The notes under the pieces are model-generated. The model did no database searches. It had not been told where the DNA came from and saw only the letters and a list, made by a program, of their open reading frames with translations. Positions 59,850 to 64,000 of a stretch of DNA of 64,000 bases are shown piece by piece. Within the stretch, counting starts at the first letter, position 1. Every line of letters starts with the position of its first letter. The position numbers and the translations under genes are program-made. Source of the DNA: JBEEOW01 sp041191405 (GTDB taxonomy: Bacteria > Bacteroidota > Bacteroidia > Cytophagales > UBA9547); contig JBEEOW010000019.1 of assembly GCA_041191405.1 (NCBI GenBank), positions 15,388 to 79,387 of the forward strand, written 5' to 3'.

Positions 59850-60824
59850 ATGCATTTAGATTTTGAACGCCCAATTGTAGAACTTGAGGCTAAACTTGCC
59901 GACATGAAAGTATTAGCAGAAGAAAGTGAAGTAGATGTTGCCGATGCGGTAAAATCTTTGGACGAAAAAATTAAGAAACTGAAAAAGGACACTTATCAAA
60001 ACCTTACTCGTTGGCAGAGAGTTCAACTTTCTCGTCATCCAGATCGTCCCTATACATTAGATTATATCCACGAAATTTGTGACCGTTTTGTTGAATTACA
60101 CGGCGACAGAAATGTAGCTGATGATAAAGCAATGGTTGGTGGTTTTGGAGAAGTTGATGGTCAAACTTTTATGTTTATTGGTCAGCAAAAAGGCCGTAAA
60201 ACTAAAGAACGCCAAATGAGAAACTTCGGTATGCCAAATCCTGAAGGTTACAGAAAAGCCTTGAGATTAATGAAGTTAGCTGAGAAGTTTAATAAACCAA
60301 TCGTTACTTTAATTGACACTCCTGGTGCTTTCCCTGGTTTAGAAGCAGAGGAACGTGGTCAAGGTGAAGCTATTGCTCGTAACTTGAAAGAAATGTTTAT
60401 GCTTAAAGTGCCAGTAATTTGTATCATAATTGGTGAAGGTGCATCAGGTGGAGCTTTAGGTATTGGTATCGGTGATAAAGTATTAATGCTTGAAAATACC
60501 TGGTATTCAGTAATTTCACCAGAATCTTGTTCATCTATTTTGTGGAGAAGCTGGGATTACAAAGAACAAGCTGCTGAAGCATTAAAATTGACAGCAAACG
60601 ATATGTTAAAAGCTGGTTTAGTGGATGGAATTGTGAAAGAACCTCTTGGTGGTGCACACGTTGATCCATTGGCTATGGCTAAAACCTTGAAAAAAACTAT
60701 TCTTGATGAAGCAAATGAATTATATTTAATTCCTGCCGAACAAAGAATTATGAATAGAATAGATAAATTCTCACAAATGGGTGTTTATCAAGAACTTCCA
60801 TTAGATGGTAATACACGCCTTTAG
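59850..60824 (+). CDS. accA: Acetyl-CoA carboxylase carboxyltransferase subunit alpha
   Basis: Carboxyltransferase alpha subunit for malonyl-CoA synthesis, the first step of fatty-acid synthesis. 324 aa, complete. Conserved: LDFERPIVELEAKL start, RHPDRPYTLDYI, ELHGDRNVADDKAMVGGFG, FGMPNPEGYRKALRLMKLAEKF, TLIDTPGAFPGLEAEERGQGEAIARNL, IGEGASGGALGIGIGD and MLENTWYSVISPESCSSILWR. accD is not adjacent. Its end overlaps the next gene by 20 bases. Confidence 0.97.
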   Translation: MHLDFERPIVELEAKLADMKVLAEESEVDVADAVKSLDEKIKKLKKDTYQNLTRWQRVQLSRHPDRPYTLDYIHEICDRFVELHGDRNVADDKAMVGGFGEVDGQTFMFIGQQKGRKTKERQMRNFGMPNPEGYRKALRLMKLAEKFNKPIVTLIDTPGAFPGLEAEERGQGEAIARNLKEMFMLKVPVICIIIGEGASGGALGIGIGDKVLMLENTWYSVISPESCSSILWRSWDYKEQAAEALKLTANDMLKAGLVDGIVKEPLGGAHVDPLAMAKTLKKTILDEANELYLIPAEQRIMNRIDKFSQMGVYQELPLDGNTRL

Positions 60825-61647
60825 TGCAAATCATTTTAAGCTCGACGGTGGGGCTATGTTTGGGGTGGTTCCTAAAACTATCTGGAACAAACTTAACCCT
60901 GCCGACGAATTAAATTATACTCGTTGGGTTTGTAGGTGTTTGCTTATTGAACTTGGCGATAGACTAATACTTTTTGACACTGGTATAGGACTTAAACAAG
61001 ATACCAAATTTTGGTCACACTTTGATGTTAATCCTTTGGATGACATAGAATTACATATTCAAAACCTTGGTTATTCTTCTTCAGAAGTTACTGATGTAGT
61101 TTTCACTCATTTACATTTTGATCATTGTGGAGGAGCTGTTCGTTGGAATAGTGAACGTACATTGCTTGAACCCGCTTTTAAATATGCTCATTTCTGGACA
61201 AATGAATCGCATTGGCGTTGGGCTACTTATCCAAATGCTCGTGAAAAGGCTTCATTTTTAAAAGAAAATTTGCAACCCATTAAAGATTCGGGTCAATTAG
61301 TTTTTCTTGAACCAAAAGATGTTTCTCCATTTAAGGGAATTGAGTTTATTTATGTTAGTGGGCATACCGAACAGCAAATGTTACCGTTAATAAACTATAA
61401 AAACAGGAAAATTTTATTCACTGCCGATTTGTTTCCTTCTTTGGCTCATTTGCCAATACCTTATGTAATGGCTTATGATACAAGACCTTTACTTACTATG
61501 CAGGAAAAAGAAGATATTTTAAAACAAGCTTTGGCAAATGACTGGATTTTATGTTTCGGGCATGACCATCAATATGAAGCTTGTACTTTAATGATGACTG
61601 AAAAAGGCATAAGAGCAAAAGAAATATTTTCGGTGAAAGATATTTAG
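60805..61647 (+). CDS. Metallo-beta-lactamase-fold hydrolase
   Basis: 280 aa. The zinc motif H-x-H-x-D-H is complete (VVFTHLHFDHCGGAV), with the later ligands in YVSGHTEQQML, FTADLFPS and CFGHDHQYEA. The N-terminal LDGGAMFGVVPKTIW and LLIELGDRLILFDTGIG place it with the AHL-lactonase/AttM-like or general MBL hydrolases; the substrate is not predictable. Its ATG lies inside accA (20-base overlap), so its translation is coupled to accA. A start further in (M at residue 18, 60856) would avoid the overlap but would cut the first beta strand. Confidence 0.85.
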   Translation: MVIHAFSANHFKLDGGAMFGVVPKTIWNKLNPADELNYTRWVCRCLLIELGDRLILFDTGIGLKQDTKFWSHFDVNPLDDIELHIQNLGYSSSEVTDVVFTHLHFDHCGGAVRWNSERTLLEPAFKYAHFWTNESHWRWATYPNAREKASFLKENLQPIKDSGQLVFLEPKDVSPFKGIEFIYVSGHTEQQMLPLINYKNRKILFTADLFPSLAHLPIPYVMAYDTRPLLTMQEKEDILKQALANDWILCFGHDHQYEACTLMMTEKGIRAKEIFSVKDI

Positions 61648-61654
61648 TTTGAGA

Positions 61655-61707
61655 TTATAGATATTAGATGTTAGATTTTAGACATAAGATAAAAGACATA
61701 AGATTTA
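61655..61707 (+). repeat. Heptamer array, TTAGATA flavour, after a stop
   Basis: Units TAGATAT, TAGATGT, TAGATTT, TAGACAT, AAGATAA, AAGACAT, AAGATTT follow the stop of the hydrolase gene with exact 7-base period. Confidence 0.75.
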
Positions 61708-61748
61708 AAAATTTTGACTTTCAAATAAAAACTAATAACTGTAAACCG

Positions 61749-61778
61749 AAAACCCTAAACTCTAAACTCTTAACTCTC
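61749..61778 (+). repeat. Heptamer array, CCCTAAA flavour, before a start
   Basis: AACCCTAAACTCTAAACTCT and TAACTCTC lead to an A-tract and the ATG of the patatin gene at 61787. Confidence 0.7.
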
Positions 61779-61786
61779 AAAAAACC

Positions 61787-62554
61787 ATGAAACAATTCGG
61801 ATTAGTATTATCAGGAGGTGGTGCTAGAGGATTAGCACACTTGGGAGCAATGCAAGCATTGTGTGATATTGGTTTGCGTCCGTCGATAATTTCCGGAGTG
61901 AGTGCAGGAGCGATAGCAGGCGTTTTTTATGCCTCAGGCTATGAACCAAAAGCTATTTTTGATACAATAATTAAAGCAAAAGTGTATAAATTTTTACGTC
62001 CGGCTTTAATAAACCGACAAGGATTAATGAAGCTTGACCGTACAACCATACTTTTTAAAAAACTATTACCTGAAACTTTTGAAGAATTACAATTACCTGT
62101 AATTATTTCTGCAACGGAATTAGGTGAGGGGAAAACTATTTTTTTTGAAACGGGCAAACTTGTTAATCCTTTACAGGCAAGTTTTTGTATTCCCATTATG
62201 TTTGAACCAATAATTATCAACGGTTTATATTTTGTTGATGGAGGTTTGTTGAATAATTTACCTTTTGAACCAATTCGTGAAAAACACCCTGATATGCCTA
62301 TATTGGGAATTCACGTAAATCCTAAAAACGACAATTTTTCAGAATTTTCAATGAAAAAAATTGCTGAACGTAGCTTTAATTTAGCACTTTCGCACAATGT
62401 AAAAGAACGTAAAAAAGAGTGTACTTTTTTAATTGAACCTCAAAAAATGAAAAATTTTGGTTTGTTTCAGCTTTCTAGAGCCAATGAAATGTATCAAATT
62501 GGTTACAATGAAGTGATGGAAAACAAAGTAGTATTACTTAATTTGTTTGCTTAG
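61787..62554 (+). CDS. Patatin-like phospholipase
   Basis: Lipid acyl hydrolase of the bacterial RssA/YjjU-like patatins, 255 aa. Oxyanion loop SGGGARGLAHLG (9-20), nucleophile S39 in GVSAG, and the dyad Asp D151 in the DGG motif (YFVDGGLLNN). No signal peptide, so it should be cytoplasmic or attached to the inner membrane. The dyad is complete and the enzyme is probably active, with unknown lipid substrate. It is transcribed alone after a heptamer-filled gap. Confidence 0.92.
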   Translation: MKQFGLVLSGGGARGLAHLGAMQALCDIGLRPSIISGVSAGAIAGVFYASGYEPKAIFDTIIKAKVYKFLRPALINRQGLMKLDRTTILFKKLLPETFEELQLPVIISATELGEGKTIFFETGKLVNPLQASFCIPIMFEPIIINGLYFVDGGLLNNLPFEPIREKHPDMPILGIHVNPKNDNFSEFSMKKIAERSFNLALSHNVKERKKECTFLIEPQKMKNFGLFQLSRANEMYQIGYNEVMENKVVLLNLFA

Positions 62555-62722
62555 AGCTTGTTTTGTTTAGGTATTTTTAATTATTTTTAAACAAAGTTGA
62601 ATTTTGTCGTAACTTTTTTTAGTTGTTGTAAGTACAAGTAATATATAGTGATTATGTATTTGACCTTAAATAATTGAGTCAAAAATTGAAAATTGTTATT
62701 TAAACTTACAAACACCCTTAAT

Positions 62723-63910
62723 ATGGAGACTTTAAATGCTCAATTTAATTCAGTTTTGAGAAAAACTGCTTTATTGATATTCATTTCAACCTGTACAATT
62801 ATAGGTTCATTTGCTCAAAACCATGACAATCCAATTGATTCTGCAGTTCGAGGCAAATTCTCTTTTAGCGGATATATAGATGCATACTATTTAAGAAACT
62901 TTAATAATCCTAATTCAGGAAATAATATTGGTTCATCAGGATTTGCAAGAGCATTTGACCAAAAAGAAAGTCAATTTCAAATAGGATTAGTGCAAACAAA
63001 AATAGCATATAAACAACGTAAATCAGAAGCTGTTGCTGACTTAGTTTTTGGTCCTAATGCTGATTTAGGTAATTATGGTAACGTTGTTGGTCCATTAGGT
63101 AACGGTAAAGCATCAAGTTCATTAGCAATTAAACAAGCTTATTTTAGCTATTATTTAAATGATAAATTAACGTTAACTGTAGGTCAATTTGGGACACATA
63201 TCGGTTATGAGGTTATTGATGCACCAGTGAACTATAACTATTCTTTATCTAATCTTTTTAATAATGGTCCATTTTATCATCTTGGTTTTAAGGGAGTTTA
63301 CACTTTTAATCCTAAGTTTAATGTAATGGCAGGTTTAGTGAATAACTGGGACAGGATATATGATAACAATAAATATTCAACTTTTATTTCTGAGCTAGCG
63401 TTTACCCCAAAAGATGGTTACAGTATTTTGATAAACTATATTGGTGGTAACGAGGCAGAGTTAGATTCAGCTAAATATGTAAAACAAATGATTGATTTAA
63501 CATCTGGTTTTCAGTTAACTAAAAAATACTTTTTTGGTATAAATGCAGTACAAGGTATTGGTACAAGTAAAGATGAAACCAAATATTGGGGAGGTATAGC
63601 TTTGTATTCTAATTATTCATTTACCGAGAAATTTGGTTTAGGAGTTAGAACCGAATATTTTGATAACACTCAAGGTGTACAATATATTGGAAAAACTGAT
63701 GTAACATCACTTACTTTAACCGGTAAAATTACTTTAGCAGATGGACATTTATTAGTTAAGCCAGAAATTAGAACAGATATTTTCAAAAAACAGAATGTGT
63801 TGAATGGTGAACAATTTGAAGACAAAGACGGCAACTTTACTAAAAATCAACAAACTACTGCAGGAATAGTACTTTGTCTCGTCCTAAAAAATGTTTACAG
63901 ATTTGATTAA
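62723..63910 (+). CDS. Outer-membrane porin, OmpL-like beta-barrel (BBP2 family)
   Basis: The ATG at 62723 gives 395 aa with a signal peptide (METLNAQF ... IGSFAQ, about 32 residues); a TTG ten codons upstream is open but less likely. The pattern KFSFSGYIDAYYLRNFNNP, ARAFDQKESQFQIGLVQTKIAY, FGPNADLGNYG, IKQAYFSYYLNDKLTLTVGQFGTHIGYEVID and NNWDRIYDNN matches the putative beta-barrel porin-2 (OmpL-like) family, common in Bacteroidota. It probably allows passive uptake of solutes. No operon partner is seen before the window ends; 63911-64000 is AT-rich with nothing evident. Confidence 0.88.
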   Translation: METLNAQFNSVLRKTALLIFISTCTIIGSFAQNHDNPIDSAVRGKFSFSGYIDAYYLRNFNNPNSGNNIGSSGFARAFDQKESQFQIGLVQTKIAYKQRKSEAVADLVFGPNADLGNYGNVVGPLGNGKASSSLAIKQAYFSYYLNDKLTLTVGQFGTHIGYEVIDAPVNYNYSLSNLFNNGPFYHLGFKGVYTFNPKFNVMAGLVNNWDRIYDNNKYSTFISELAFTPKDGYSILINYIGGNEAELDSAKYVKQMIDLTSGFQLTKKYFFGINAVQGIGTSKDETKYWGGIALYSNYSFTEKFGLGVRTEYFDNTQGVQYIGKTDVTSLTLTGKITLADGHLLVKPEIRTDIFKKQNVLNGEQFEDKDGNFTKNQQTTAGIVLCLVLKNVYRFD

Positions 63911-64000
63911 TAATCCTGATATAAATTTACACTAATTTTCTTAATCCTAAAAAGGATTTACAATTAAAATTTATCCTAAAATAGCTTTACATTTGTATTG

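Noticed and set aside
1..64000. tRNA, rRNA, CRISPR arrays, transposases, prophage genes
   Set aside because: I looked for them in the gaps and found no cloverleaf, no regular spacer-repeat array and no matching protein. The heptamer arrays have no unique spacers, so they are not CRISPRs.

Overview
The window is AT-rich chromosomal DNA from a member of the phylum Bacteroidota. The evidence is: type IX secretion (T9SS) substrates with gliding-type (CHU_C) or type A C-terminal sorting domains; PorP/SprF-like outer-membrane proteins; promoters of the phylum's TTG / TAnnTTTG type; a GT3-family glycogen synthase; and A-tracts instead of Shine-Dalgarno sequences before most start codons. Genus and order cannot be fixed from the sequence. 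Coding density is high. I saw no tRNA, rRNA, CRISPR array, transposase or prophage.

Layout. 1-4841 (minus): a PorP/SprF gene cut by the window edge, a large PKD/CHU_C surface protein, a small exported protein and a Na+/phosphate cotransporter. 5026-9660: an ArsR-like and a MerR-like regulator, an M23 peptidase and alaS. 9851-13660 (minus): a GNAT/nitrilase fusion and the K+ transporter Kup, separated by a palindromic repeat. 13954-23087: an ECF sigma factor, its membrane anti-sigma factor and a group of exported proteins (a PorP-like protein, a CHU_C-like protein, a subtilisin with a carbohydrate-binding module, a DUF4434 glycosidase-like protein). 23239-28894: murI and a partial complex I operon, nuoHIJKL. 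29079-38643: two immunity-like hypothetical genes, gyrA, dprA and glycogen synthase. 38711-42764: a type IV McrBC restriction system. 42847-50823: ilvA, 3-hydroxyanthranilate dioxygenase, a DODA-type dioxygenase, an outer-membrane pair with a helix-hairpin-helix protein, a TPR protein, maf and a TerB-like protein. 50954-63910: DUF2490, pyruvate dehydrogenase E2, hslV, an HMG-CoA lyase-like and LutA-like pair, a split ABC-2 exporter, accA, a metallo-beta-lactamase-fold hydrolase, a patatin and a porin.

Most interesting observation. A two-box motif, AGGTTACTT-N15-GGTA(A/T), occurs four times with exactly the same spacing, all within 5 kb around the ECF sigma operon. The sites lie in front of the sigma gene itself, the CHU_C-like protein gene at 16676, the subtilisin gene at 17931, and an intergenic stretch (about 20764-20919) that ends in a strong intrinsic terminator and has no convincing gene. 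I read this as a self-regulated ECF regulon controlling T9SS cargo plus a candidate small RNA. The linked anti-sigma factor carries SprB-like and CHU_C-like regions outside the membrane, which would suit sensing of cell-surface assembly or secretion.

Second observation. Many intergenic gaps hold 7-bp-period arrays in three sequence flavours. Their orientation follows the gene borders without exception in this window: GTTTAGG-like after stop codons and CCTAAAC-like before start codons, the latter ending in an A-tract next to the ATG.
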